Source: Lysinibacillus mangiferihumi (lineage in GTDB: Bacteria; Bacillota; Bacilli; Bacillales_A; Planococcaceae). From it: 64,000 nt of DNA. Shown here piece after piece: positions 55,323-63,016 of this stretch (within the stretch, counting starts at the first letter, position 1; each line of letters begins with the position of its first letter). The stretch covers positions 1 to 64,000 of the forward strand of contig NZ_PYWM01000024.1 in NCBI RefSeq assembly GCF_003049665.1, read 5' to 3'. The position numbers and the translations under genes were made by a program. The notes beneath the pieces are model-generated. The model saw only the letters and a list, made by a program, of their open reading frames with translations, was not told the DNA's origin and ran no database searches.

Positions 55323-55376
55323 TATAACGAATGTAACGTATATAACGTTTGTAACATCTATCACATTTGTAACATG
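55323..55376. repeat. Three tandem 18-bp repeats
   Basis: Units TATAACGAATGTAACGTA, TATAACGTTTGTAACATC and TATCACATTTGTAACATG stand end to end, with consensus TATAACRTTTGTAACRTN. Iteron-like spacing suggests repeated binding of one protein. No gene covers them. Confidence 0.8.
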
Positions 55377-55414
55377 TCCTCATATTGTGCAGTTACTGCT
55401 GAATATTATTCACT

Positions 55415-55876
55415 TTAATCATCGACTTTTGTGTTTAATGGCAAAAGTAAGAGGAGTGTCTCGTTAAAAGTAGTTTGTTTATCTTTAATAGGTGTGAAAA
55501 ACTGTACATCGATATTTTCAACAATTGGTAATGCTATTTTTATTTTAGAAGAACCTTCGTCCGTTGGTGAAAGTAATATTTCACGCTTATCTAAAGGATT
55601 TTTATTTCTACTTATAAATCCTTTAGCTTCCAGTGTTCTTGCAACATCAGAAACCATCATTATGTTTGAATTTGTAAAATCAGCGAGTATTTTTTGAGTC
55701 ACTACCTCTCTATTTGTATGGAGATAATCACACGCAGCTAATAAGACAAATTGCGCATGAGTGAGATCTATCCTGTTAAGCTCTTTTGTAACCATTCTCT
55801 GCCAAGCTTGTGTCACTTGCCATAATAAAAAACCCGAACTTTCTTTTGGGTCGTTAAACCTTGATTTCCATTCCAT
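55415..55876 (-). CDS. MarR family transcriptional regulator
   Basis: 153 residues. Winged helix typical of MarR: LTHAQFVLLAACDYL, VTQKILADFTNSNIMMVSDV (recognition helix) and a wing with NPLDKREILLSPTDEG. It is the last gene of the SRPBCC-EVE-MarR operon and overlaps the EVE gene by 23 bases. A perfect palindrome at the operon promoter is the likely autoregulatory operator. Confidence 0.9.
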   Translation of the reverse strand: MEWKSRFNDPKESSGFLLWQVTQAWQRMVTKELNRIDLTHAQFVLLAACDYLHTNREVVTQKILADFTNSNIMMVSDVARTLEAKGFISRNKNPLDKREILLSPTDEGSSKIKIALPIVENIDVQFFTPIKDKQTTFNETLLLLLPLNTKVDD

Positions 55877-56300
55877 GAAAATTCACTCCCATAGCATTTG
55901 CAATTGTCATAAAATCTTGTTGCTCTATTTCAAAATGCCCTCTACGAAACAACAAACCTATATTGACATTGTCATGTATGAATTTCAACCTTGATTTGAT
56001 ATTTGCAAGACTTATATTTTGGCACGGTTGATATTCTATGTCCATTCTATATGGAATGAAATTTTGAGCCATTTCGAATCTATAAACAATCCCTGATTTA
56101 ACAGCTCCGATAGCAGTAAAAGATTGAAGTGGCTTTCCATCTGGATATTTGGTTTTTGGCGAATAATAAATTAACCAATCTCCTTCTTTCATTCTCTTTA
56201 AAGGCGCATATTTCCCATGACAAAGTTGTGCAAATCCACCTTGTTCACCTATTCTAACATGTTCCTCAGACACAACCCCCACCCAGAATTTTCGGTTCAT
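55854..56300 (-). CDS. EVE domain protein
   Basis: 148 residues of the EVE/PUA-like family (UPF0310): FWVGVVSEEHV at the start, GDWLIYYSPKTKYPDGKPLQ in the middle and FRRGHFEIEQQDFM at the end. EVE domains bind modified DNA or RNA bases. Overlaps both neighbours in the operon. Confidence 0.87.
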   Translation of the reverse strand: MNRKFWVGVVSEEHVRIGEQGGFAQLCHGKYAPLKRMKEGDWLIYYSPKTKYPDGKPLQSFTAIGAVKSGIVYRFEMAQNFIPYRMDIEYQPCQNISLANIKSRLKFIHDNVNIGLLFRRGHFEIEQQDFMTIANAMGVNFHGMEIKV

Positions 56301-56725
56301 AATATGCGCCCTCTAGCAAGCATATCTAGATTGGACATACTATTCGGGATTCCTTGAGTAATCAGAGGACCAATTTTATTACCCATCTTTTCTGAATTAG
56401 GTCCTAAAATGACTACTCCATGTGTAACCCTTGTTTTTGAATTATGAATCTCAATTCGATGATTAAAATCTATTTGAATTCCTATTTGTTCAAGAACTGT
56501 AGTGTTGGAGAAAAATTCATTTTCTTTTACTTCTGTAAGTTTAAAAGGTAATGGTTCCTGTCCTATTAGTGCCAAATATCCTGTTCCACCTTTTTCAAAT
56601 GGTCCATCTAACATTACATCAATTATTTCCTTGTCCCATTCTTTCCATTCTGAAATATTTCTATATAACTTCCAGATTAACTCTGGTTTTGCCTCAGTAA
56701 TAATTGAATTCTCATATTTCCACAC
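56297..56725 (-). CDS. SRPBCC (START-like) family protein
   Basis: 142 residues from a GTG at 56725 (GGGGGAAT upstream; an ATG at 56782 lies inside the operator). SRPBCC pattern: NSIITEAKPELIWKLYRNIS and WKEWDKEIIDVMLDGPF with a GTGYL strand. This fold binds hydrophobic ligands. First gene of an operon with EVE and MarR genes. Likely cargo within the prophage. Confidence 0.82.
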   Translation of the reverse strand: MWKYENSIITEAKPELIWKLYRNISEWKEWDKEIIDVMLDGPFEKGGTGYLALIGQEPLPFKLTEVKENEFFSNTTVLEQIGIQIDFNHRIEIHNSKTRVTHGVVILGPNSEKMGNKIGPLITQGIPNSMSNLDMLARGRIL

Positions 56726-56742
56726 AATTATTCCCCCATATT

Positions 56743-56798
56743 CAATAATAGTAAGTGCACTTATCAATAATAGTAAGTGCACTTACTATTATTGTCAA
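56743..56798 (-). promoter_or_regulatory. Promoter with MarR-type palindromic operators
   Basis: A perfect 30-base palindrome (56765-56794) centred on AGTAAGTGCACTTACT, with a second, 21-base copy of its left part at 56743-56763. On the minus strand TTGACA (56793-56798), 17 bases, and TACTAT (56770-56775) make a promoter entirely inside the palindrome. Repressor binding would block it. The MarR protein of the operon is the obvious ligand. Confidence 0.85.
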
Positions 56799-56930
56799 GG
56801 AGATTCATGTTTTCTCAAAAACAGCTTATAATTTATAGAATAATCCTCATTTTTTTCTACTCAGTACAATATTGCATTTGTTCACCTTCCTTGCTGAATA
56901 ATATCTTTCGAAGGGACACAAGCCCCTACA

Positions 56931-57344
56931 TCATGCAATCATCTGTTTTACGATGTTATCTTTAATGCGCTTAATACTAGTTGCTGATAATGCCATGTGT
57001 TGACCTATCCAACGTTGTGATTTACCGTCTAGCATCCAATTCAACACTTGAACCTCTCTGTCACCAGCAACTCTTTCAATTAACTTTTGCACCTCTAGCA
57101 GCTTCTTCTCATACTCCGCAACACGTTTAATATTTTTCGAACGTCTAATAGCTTCCTGCATAATCGGATCACCTACACCGCCTGCAGCCTTTGATAGTGT
57201 AGCCTCAATTCCGTATTGCGCCGTTTTTGCCCCAATAACCATTTCTGCTCGCATTTCTTTGATGGCGTTAACCATCCAGTGGTAGTCTGTAATCATTGAA
57301 TCTAAAGCATCTGGTGTAATCGTTAGTGTTCTTTCTTTTAACAT
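56931..57344 (-). CDS. RinA/ArpU-like phage late gene activator
   Basis: 137 residues. Helical N-terminus, then a C-terminal sigma-70 region 4-like HTH (VQVLNWMLDGKSQRWIGQ and LSATSIKRIKDNIVKQM). RinA/ArpU proteins sit between the early and late genes and switch on the late operon. The position before the late genes fits. Exact promoter not identified. Confidence 0.82.
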   Translation of the reverse strand: MLKERTLTITPDALDSMITDYHWMVNAIKEMRAEMVIGAKTAQYGIEATLSKAAGGVGDPIMQEAIRRSKNIKRVAEYEKKLLEVQKLIERVAGDREVQVLNWMLDGKSQRWIGQHMALSATSIKRIKDNIVKQMIA

Positions 57345-57413
57345 AGGTTTGCCCTCCTAAGTTGTGTTATAATTCTTTATACTGACAAGCCTAAAAGGGC
57401 ATAAACCTATTTG

Positions 57414-57446
57414 AGCTGTAGCGTCTGCAAACGCTGCGGCTTTTTT
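57414..57446 (+). terminator. Terminator hairpin, first of a matched pair
   Basis: AGCTGTAGCGT pairs with ACGCTGCGGCT (G-U pairs) and TTTTTT follows. An almost identical hairpin lies at 57857-57888, so the 57.45-57.85 kb element is flanked by matching terminators. Confidence 0.75.
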
Positions 57447-57484
57447 CTAAAAAAGGAATGATGCTATGAATCAATTGATCCAGT

Positions 57485-57570
57485 ATATCAGCTACATGCC
57501 AAGCTTGTAGGGAGTGCCCTAGTATCCCTTGACCTCTCTGCAAGCTTGGGTTTCTCAAGGGAGCTGATAT
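57485..57570 (+). ncRNA. Structured 5' leader, predicted pseudoknot over the ribosome site
   Basis: Pairings: ATATCAGCT (57485-57493) with AGCTGATAT (57562-57570); CCAAGCTTG (57499-57507) with CAAGCTTGG (57541-57549); TAGGG/CCCTA hairpin (57508-57521); and CCCTTGA (57526-57532) with TCAAGGG (57555-57561). The second and fourth stems interleave, giving a pseudoknot. The site AAGGGAG lies inside the paired region just before the ATG at 57573. It looks like a translational switch. Confidence 0.65.
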
Positions 57571-57572
57571 TT

Positions 57573-57863
57573 ATGAAAAACCGTTCAAAATCCTATGTTC
57601 GCCATCAAAGAGGGCGAATAATTCGAAAGAAATGGGCTATTTTAAAAAATGTTATGTTACTAGAAAGCGAATACATGCCTGTACGTGGTACATTAAGCAA
57701 AGGAAAAATTCATTGCTCTTGTAGAATGTGCCGATATGAGCAGTATCACTCGATTCCAAAAGCCAAACATAAAGCAAAATTAAAAGCTATGAAACAGGAA
57801 ATAGACGATTATGTCTGTTTCCTTTTTACGTATTTTCCTTATATATCTTTTCAGTTGCTGTAG
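57573..57863 (+). CDS. Small basic cysteine-cluster protein
   Basis: 96 residues from the ATG at 57573; only this plus-strand gene interrupts the minus-strand prophage. Basic N-terminus (MKNRSKSYVRHQRGRIIRKK), then GTLSKGKIHCSCRMCRYEQY with a CxC-x2-C cluster, probably a zinc site, and a helical tail. Similar small proteins occur in Bacillales mobile DNA, function unknown. The last 17 residues are read across an intrinsic terminator (57797-57827), so they may be a late extension. Expression is probably governed by the leader before it. Confidence 0.75.
   Translation: MKNRSKSYVRHQRGRIIRKKWAILKNVMLLESEYMPVRGTLSKGKIHCSCRMCRYEQYHSIPKAKHKAKLKAMKQEIDDYVCFLFTYFPYISFQLL
57797..57827 (+). terminator. 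Intrinsic terminator inside the end of the basic gene
   Basis: GGAAATAGAC pairs with GTCTGTTTCC (one G-U pair) and TTTTT follows. It lies within the coding frame that ends at 57863. Confidence 0.65.
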
Positions 57864-57888
57864 CGTGTGACGACGCTGCGGCTTTTTC
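57857..57888 (+). terminator. Terminator hairpin, second of a matched pair
   Basis: GCTGTAGCGT pairs with ACGCTGCGGC (two G-U pairs) and TTTTTC follows. The stop codon TAG at 57861-57863 lies inside the stem. It nearly copies the hairpin at 57414-57446. Confidence 0.75.
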
Positions 57889-57903
57889 TTTTCCTCAATG
57901 TGT

Positions 57904-58089
57904 TCAGCAAACTATTTTAAAGTTCTTCATGATTTCATCTTTCAAAGTAATTACATAAGCTACTCGTGCTTCATTTGAAGTAATTTGAAATTTTGTATTA
58001 GTTTCTGTCACTTCATATTCTTTGCCTTTAGTCCAAGAATTTTGTGGTGCTTCTAAATCTTCGCTTGCTATGACATTATATTTTTTCAT
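57904..58089 (-). CDS. Small unknown early protein
   Basis: 61 residues: MKKYNVIASEDLEAPQNSWT, beta-rich, ending DEIMKNFKIVC. Typical of small beta-barrel phage proteins with a GKEYEV strand; AGGA is near the ATG. No family recognised. Confidence 0.6.
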   Translation of the reverse strand: MKKYNVIASEDLEAPQNSWTKGKEYEVTETNTKFQITSNEARVAYVITLKDEIMKNFKIVC

Positions 58090-58115
58090 AAGTTAATCCT
58101 CCACATCTTTCATAT

Positions 58116-58409
58116 TTAACTTTTCAATTCATCTTGCCATTGTCTTATATGGTCAATTGTTTCTTGCCATCCATCTCGACATTCTTTCAAACAAAGCATA
58201 GATTCAACAACTTTATCTTTATCAGGTAATGAACAACCATCAGCGGTCATAATACTTAGTTTTTTGTCTAAATTATCGAAATCTCGTTGACATTCATCGC
58301 GCTTTTTATACGCCTCTTGCATAGCTAATTGCAAGATTATCTGACGTTCATTTATAATTTTGAAATCCAAATTTACCAACTCCCTTGCTGAACAAAAATT
58401 ATCAACCAT
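58116..58409 (-). CDS. Small helical unknown protein
   Basis: 97 residues, mostly helical (INERQIILQLAMQEAYKKRD), with a central QRDFDNLDKKLSIM segment. It overlaps the end of the HTH gene by 8 bases. Probably an early phage accessory protein. Unknown function. Confidence 0.6.
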   Translation of the reverse strand: MVDNFCSARELVNLDFKIINERQIILQLAMQEAYKKRDECQRDFDNLDKKLSIMTADGCSLPDKDKVVESMLCLKECRDGWQETIDHIRQWQDELKS

Positions 58410-58701
58410 GCAAAAATCTAAAAGATATATGATTGATATTTATGTTGTTACCTTTATTGATTAATAAATCATCACGATAAAAATAAGCTGAACGAACATT
58501 AAACAATTTTTTAAATATATTTACATGCTCAAAATTAGGATTTTTATATCCGTTTTCGTATTGCCATATATCACGTTCTGATATGTTTGTTAAGTCTGCC
58601 AACGAAGTTTGAGAGTGCCCGTATAATATTCGTAAATTCCTAAGATTTTCTCCTAGAAACAATACAATCACTTCCTCGACGCAATGTTTTTTACTGAACA
58701 A
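58402..58701 (-). CDS. XRE-type HTH protein
   Basis: The first helical part LGENLRNLRILYGHSQTSLA and DLTNISERDIWQYENGYKNP form a Cro/CI-type HTH, followed by FEHVNIFKKLFNVRSAYFYR. About 86 residues if the TTG at 58662 is used, which is well placed after GAGGAAGTG; the ATG at 58701 lacks a site. It may regulate early genes or the neighbouring methyltransferase. Confidence 0.8.
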   Translation of the reverse strand: MFSKKHCVEEVIVLFLGENLRNLRILYGHSQTSLADLTNISERDIWQYENGYKNPNFEHVNIFKKLFNVRSAYFYRDDLLINKGNNININHISFRFLHG

Positions 58702-58717
58702 AATTTATCTAATGTAA

Positions 58718-59722
58718 TTAGCAAATCATTTGTAACTGCCCTGTTGCATCTGCTATTAGATTTGTTCCGTAATCCTCATTAATAATGACCTCAAATATCG
58801 CCTCTAACTCTTGTACAACAATGCTGTTACCAGCCAATGCATATAGCGTAGCGCTACGACATTTATCTTTTTGCGGAAACTCTTTAAGCATCAAGTCGAA
58901 ATCAGTATCATCGAATCCCATTAATCTCCACCACTCTCGTTCTGTTGGATATCTATAACGACCATCAGCCATTTTAAATACACCAGCACTAGGGCAACGA
59001 TCTGGACGTTCCGTAATAGTGTTACAAACATCAGTGATTGTTTTTATATAACGAAATTTTGATTTGTTACTCTCAATTTCTTCTGGAGTAGCTAAATCTT
59101 CTAATCTACTTAACATCGATGGAATATTAACAACATACTTTTCAATGTTCTCAATTTCATCGTCAGGCTGCTTAAAGTCACTCATAGGTCTCAATGGTTT
59201 CTTTTTAACTTTGCTAAAATCGAAAACGTTATTCCCTAATATGCTTATACAAAATACCCGTTCTCTTGTTTGTGGAATACCTCTATCCATAGCATTAGAT
59301 ACTTGATAAGAATTTGAATATCCTAACGCTTCCATATCACTTAAATATTCATTGAAAATCGGGCGTTTCTTTTTAAATAATGCTCCGCGTACATTTTCCC
59401 AAATAACCACTTTTGGTCGCCATTCGCCCATTTCACGAATAATACGGATTGTTTCGAGCATCAGTTTAGAACGACCTTTATCATCATTTAAGTTTGCTGC
59501 GCTGTTGTCTTGACAAGGCGAGCCATGCACTAAAATGTCAGGTTTCAAGTCCCAACCTCTTACATCTTGTGCATTGTATCTAAATGGGTTCATAGCGTTA
59601 TATGCCTTAACTCTATTATCTTTCCACTCGACATAATCAATTGTTTTCACTTCTACACCTAAATTTTTTAGTGCCTTAATATCAGCACCTATACCACCAA
59701 AAAGTGATAATAATTTAATCAC
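58718..59722 (-). CDS. C5-cytosine DNA methyltransferase, orphan
   Basis: 334 residues. SAM motif LSLFGGIGADIKAL, catalytic GSPCQDNS, ENV motif WENVRGALF and QTRERVF, plus final GNSIVVQELEAIFEV. It methylates cytosine C5 in DNA. No restriction enzyme gene adjoins it, so it is an orphan, probably protecting phage DNA. The target site cannot be read. Confidence 0.92.
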   Translation of the reverse strand: MIKLLSLFGGIGADIKALKNLGVEVKTIDYVEWKDNRVKAYNAMNPFRYNAQDVRGWDLKPDILVHGSPCQDNSAANLNDDKGRSKLMLETIRIIREMGEWRPKVVIWENVRGALFKKKRPIFNEYLSDMEALGYSNSYQVSNAMDRGIPQTRERVFCISILGNNVFDFSKVKKKPLRPMSDFKQPDDEIENIEKYVVNIPSMLSRLEDLATPEEIESNKSKFRYIKTITDVCNTITERPDRCPSAGVFKMADGRYRYPTEREWWRLMGFDDTDFDLMLKEFPQKDKCRSATLYALAGNSIVVQELEAIFEVIINEDYGTNLIADATGQLQMIC

Positions 59723-59791
59723 TGCACCACTTCCTTGTTACTGCACATTTGGATTCAACTAACCACTTTCTTCTTCCCTAACAACCCATCT

Positions 59792-60217
59792 CTACTTTTC
59801 TCCCCACTTAATCGTCACCTCTGCCCTCGGTTGCTCTGAATAATATTTACATACCGTCATTTCCACTATTTGAGCATCATCATGCCAGATGACTTTACTC
59901 ATCCCATCTTTTATACCTTTAATCAGATTGTCGAGATCAGGCTTAGTTGTTGGTCTTAATTCACCACTAGCTATTAACGCTCTCTTTGGCCCTGTGTGGT
60001 ATTTCTTCGGTGGCATGAGATAAATATCAGCCTTTAGTTTAATAGGCTCTGTAATCAACTCTGACGGCTTATTTTGCCATGCTACAAGCTTTACAAAGTC
60101 TTTGAAGTCTCTGCTCTTTGGAGCATCATGTGTAACCACCTTTTTGCCTCGTCTACTAAAGCGCGGTCGTTCTTGTGGTTGAATAACTCCTGGTATTTCA
60201 ATTTTGAGTACGTTCAT
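59792..60217 (-). CDS. rusA: RusA-like Holliday junction resolvase
   Basis: 141 residues from the ATG at 60217 (AGGAGGG upstream). Typical RusA marks: IPGVIQPQERPRFSRRGKKV, the acidic TKPDLDNLIKGIKDGM and a late IWHDDAQIVEMTVCKYYSEQ. It resolves branched DNA during phage replication and packaging. Confidence 0.92.
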   Translation of the reverse strand: MNVLKIEIPGVIQPQERPRFSRRGKKVVTHDAPKSRDFKDFVKLVAWQNKPSELITEPIKLKADIYLMPPKKYHTGPKRALIASGELRPTTKPDLDNLIKGIKDGMSKVIWHDDAQIVEMTVCKYYSEQPRAEVTIKWGEK

Positions 60218-60291
60218 GTTTGCCCTCCTGTTAGCACTCTCTTTAGTCTGCTGATAAAACAACCTAATGCCGTTCTACCAGCAGCGTGCAT

Positions 60292-60555
60292 TTATCTACT
60301 CTCTGCATATTTCTTGCATGCTCTATATTTAAGTCTTATATCAGGACCACATCCGTTACGATTCCTTAACAACGAACACTTATACCAATGTTTTTTAGGA
60401 TTACGTTCATGTTGTTTTTTCTCCAAGTAATAACATGTTTTACATGTAGCATCTTCTGGTCCATAACCATATTTACGACACATAATGTTTGGTTCAATTT
60501 GTTTTCTCTGCCGTGGTTCTTCTGGTAATCCTAGGTCAAATTCAATTTGCTCCAT
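60292..60555 (-). CDS. Cysteine-rich phage protein
   Basis: 87 residues with a cysteine pattern (IMCRKYGYGPEDATCKTCYYL, KCSLLRNRNGC, ACKKYAESR), probably one zinc site. Such proteins are frequent in early regions of Firmicute phages. It overlaps the previous gene by one base (TGATG). Confidence 0.7.
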   Translation of the reverse strand: MEQIEFDLGLPEEPRQRKQIEPNIMCRKYGYGPEDATCKTCYYLEKKQHERNPKKHWYKCSLLRNRNGCGPDIRLKYRACKKYAESR

Positions 60556-60728
60556 CAGCGCACCTCTTCAAGAGGCACACCTATCACTTCATCAATCGTT
60601 ATCTGATGGTTGTTAAACTTAGCCTCGGCTAACTCTGCTTCATATTTTTTCTTGCATATTGGGCCCATGCCTACATCAATTGATTTTTGAGACTTTAACT
60701 TACGATTACAACGTTTACATAGTTTCAT
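60555..60728 (-). CDS. Small zinc-ribbon protein (DUF6011-like)
   Basis: 57 residues, starting MKLCKRCNRKLKSQKSIDVG followed by MGPICKKKYEAE. The C-x2-C and later C fit a short zinc ribbon of DUF6011 type. It lies between the dUTPase gene and the cysteine-rich gene, with tight overlaps on both sides, so it is part of the early operon. Confidence 0.72.
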   Translation of the reverse strand: MKLCKRCNRKLKSQKSIDVGMGPICKKKYEAELAEAKFNNHQITIDEVIGVPLEEVR

Positions 60729-61357
60729 CAGTATCCGCTCTCCTGACGCTCATGGTTGACCTTTTTCTTTGAGAAGTAAGCAGTTTCGATTTGGTCAGTT
60801 GTAAATCCTAGCACTTTGCCTAAACCCATCAAATCAGCTAGTACTTCACCGAAATTCACTCTGTTTCTATGCATGTCTAACAGTGATATTGTTCTAAATA
60901 GTTTTCTGAATTGATCACATACATCTATTTCGGCATATCGTATTTCTTGCTTGTATTCCTCAGATAATAAATAACTAATTAAATCTAGACTTCCGTCCAT
61001 TTCATTACCGATAGATAAAACAAAACTAAGAACATCTGCATACTCTTCAAGGAGAGGATTTTTTGTAATCTCTCCACTTCCTCCGCAATTCCAACAATCT
61101 ACTCCGCCCTCAATATTTCCTAATGGAATACCCGTACCTCCACAATTTTTACAAACGTCTATACTTACACATGTCCTTGGGTCCTGATCATTACTCCACT
61201 TCTTAAACCCTCGCCATTCATTCGAACATTCGCCTAGCTCAACTTGTAACGCTAGTAACTTCCAATCAAGATTGTTTTGTCCTCGTAACTCTGGATGCTC
61301 CTGCATGATGTGCTCGTCCAATGCTGCTTGTGTTTCAAATAATTTAGTTAAATTCAT
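60728..61357 (-). CDS. All-alpha dUTPase (MazG-like fold) with zinc-ribbon insert
   Basis: 209 residues. All-alpha NTP-pyrophosphatase marks: LALQVELGECSNEWRGFKKW (ExxE) and LLEEYADVLSFVLSIG (ExxD). Between them is a zinc-ribbon insert CKNCGGTGIPLG...CWNCGGSGE, unusual for dimeric dUTPases. It would hydrolyse dUTP to keep uracil out of phage DNA. It overlaps its neighbours. Confidence 0.85.
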   Translation of the reverse strand: MNLTKLFETQAALDEHIMQEHPELRGQNNLDWKLLALQVELGECSNEWRGFKKWSNDQDPRTCVSIDVCKNCGGTGIPLGNIEGGVDCWNCGGSGEITKNPLLEEYADVLSFVLSIGNEMDGSLDLISYLLSEEYKQEIRYAEIDVCDQFRKLFRTISLLDMHRNRVNFGEVLADLMGLGKVLGFTTDQIETAYFSKKKVNHERQESGY

Positions 61358-61533
61358 AGACTTACATGCTCCTTGTCAGTTTCGAATTTCATTAGTATTT
61401 GATATGGTCTAGGATGGCCTGGAAAATGCTTTACGTGACTAGCAACCTTCCATCCACGTTCCTCACAATCAGCAATTCTATTTTCTAATTCGCGTTGTGT
61501 ACGTGCTCCAATGATGTTTTTTAACACTACCAT
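61354..61533 (-). CDS. Small unknown early protein
   Basis: 59 residues from the ATG at 61533 (GAGGTGAG upstream; the GTG at 61542 is part of that site). A strand-helix-strand pattern (RTQRELENRIADCEERGWKV, HPRPYQILMKFET) as in DUF1737-like folds. It overlaps the dUTPase start by 4 bases. Confidence 0.65.
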   Translation of the reverse strand: MVVLKNIIGARTQRELENRIADCEERGWKVASHVKHFPGHPRPYQILMKFETDKEHVSL

Positions 61534-61677
61534 CACACTCACCTCGTTTGAATTTAGTTCATGCTTAAAACGTAATGTCTTTCATTCTGTTAATCACCTA
61601 ATTTACCGTTAAAATTAGCATCATACAGAAGTTTTATTTCATAGTTTGATTTATTTATCACATTCCATCAAAACGCC

Positions 61678-61950
61678 TTAAACAAGCTGTAAATCACTTA
61701 TTTCAGTTGGCTGAACCCTTCTCTTTTCCCACTTCTCAACAACTCTATATCCATCCTTTTTCAGCTTTTTGTAATCAGGATGCAACAAAGGAACCATCGT
61801 CCAAACGTTATGACCATCTTCACGCTTGAACATTGTTACATACACGTTGTACTGACTATATTCCGTTGGCTTTTGCATATTAACTTTTGGTATTGGCTTT
61901 CGAGCACTACGGATATCAATTGGAATGCCGTTACGCCGTCTCGTACTCAT
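61678..61950 (-). CDS. Small basic unknown phage protein
   Basis: 90 residues, basic at the start (MSTRRRNGIPIDIRSARKPI), then TEYSQYNVYVTMFKREDG and HPDYKKLKKDGYRVVEKW. No domain recognised. Early operon. Confidence 0.6.
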   Translation of the reverse strand: MSTRRRNGIPIDIRSARKPIPKVNMQKPTEYSQYNVYVTMFKREDGHNVWTMVPLLHPDYKKLKKDGYRVVEKWEKRRVQPTEISDLQLV

Positions 61951-61976
61951 GCACTTTCACCCTTTTCATGAATTGT

Positions 61977-62534
61977 TCATTCATTGGTCTCACCCCATAG
62001 AGCTTGACGTGCAATTTCCCCACCGTCGCGCTCGATGTAAATTTCTTTGTCACCATCACAAAGTTCTACTCTTTCGTACTTTGTTTCATCTGAATAAAAC
62101 TCAAGCGCTTCACGTAACTGTTCGTTTTCAGCAACCTCGGCTTCTAGTTCTGCATCTAGTTCCTGAGCATGCATGATGGATACTTTCAATTGAAATTCAA
62201 GAGCTGCTTGCTTTGCCTTATGTTTCTTACAAGCATTTTGTAGTGTTTTCACTTCGCTAACTTTGTGACGTAAGGTTTTTCTTGTATTTCTAAGCATTTC
62301 TCGTAAATGCTCAACTTCTGTTTTAGCTACTTTTTCAGGAGAAACCTTATAGTTACCAGTAATTAAAGCCAATAACGTAAACCAGTCGACATCTTTCCAA
62401 ACGGAATCGGTTTTATGAGGCAGTAGCTTTTCGGACCATTCATAAACCACTGCTAATGAATTACCTTGATGCTTGTCCAATAATGTTTGATATGCGTCTA
62501 TTACTTTTTGACAAACAATTACTTTTTCAGTCAT
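61977..62534 (-). CDS. Coiled-coil early phage protein
   Basis: 185 residues from the ATG at 62534 (AGGAGTG upstream). First half globular, the second half a long coiled coil (LREMLRNTRKTLRHKVSEVK and AELEAEVAENEQLREALEFY). It overlaps the gene before by 8 bases. Function unknown. Confidence 0.65.
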   Translation of the reverse strand: MTEKVIVCQKVIDAYQTLLDKHQGNSLAVVYEWSEKLLPHKTDSVWKDVDWFTLLALITGNYKVSPEKVAKTEVEHLREMLRNTRKTLRHKVSEVKTLQNACKKHKAKQAALEFQLKVSIMHAQELDAELEAEVAENEQLREALEFYSDETKYERVELCDGDKEIYIERDGGEIARQALWGETNE

Positions 62535-63000
62535 TTGCTTCACTCCTAACTAATTGCTTCCGCAAGTCATAAATAAACGACTCAAATTTACGCTTGTTGA
62601 ATTTATATAATCTAGCGATTGGATTATTTGTTTTCGGTTGTGATGGACCATCCAAGTTGATAAAGTATTTGCCAAACCATAAAGAACCCTCACTATCAAA
62701 CTCGCTATCGTAATAATCTGCATAATCTGCACCCAAACTATCTGCTTCTTTCGGTGCGAAGTTAGCCCATGCTTCATGTGCAATTTGCTCCATGTAAGCC
62801 ACAAACTCATTAAATTCATCTTCTGAAAAAGTATATTTGTTACTCAGTTCACTTCGTGCAATATAAAGTGTTTGATCTTTCGAAAAATGTGACACATAAC
62901 CATTAACACTCAAGTCTGTTTCTCTTTCTAAAAACACCGCTGATTTTCTATGACGTACAATTAAACCGTTAAAATTACGTTCAGTTGATTTCAACCTCAT
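62527..63000 (-). CDS. Unknown early phage protein
   Basis: 157 residues, acidic middle (ADSLGADYADYYDSEFDSEG) and a basic helical end (KFNKRKFESFIYDLRKQLV). No family recognised. Coupled to the next gene by overlap. Confidence 0.65.
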   Translation of the reverse strand: MRLKSTERNFNGLIVRHRKSAVFLERETDLSVNGYVSHFSKDQTLYIARSELSNKYTFSEDEFNEFVAYMEQIAHEAWANFAPKEADSLGADYADYYDSEFDSEGSLWFGKYFINLDGPSQPKTNNPIARLYKFNKRKFESFIYDLRKQLVRSEAND

Positions 63001-63016
63001 TCACTCCTAGCTTTAA

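Larger units (their letters stand above)
55047..55414. other. Intergenic region with GC-rich block and 18-bp repeats
   Basis: 368 bases without a gene between the DUF3953-like and MarR genes. It holds a GC-rich block (55158-55224) and three tandem 18-base repeats (55323-55376), described separately. Confidence 0.7.

Noticed and set aside
55323-55376. CRISPR array
   Set aside because: The 18-bp units are contiguous without spacers and there are no cas genes.
56807-56965. 52-codon plus-strand ORF with AAGGAG, divergent from the MarR operon
   Set aside because: It runs into the end of the RinA-like gene and its product has no convincing features; it may be a chance start beside the operator.
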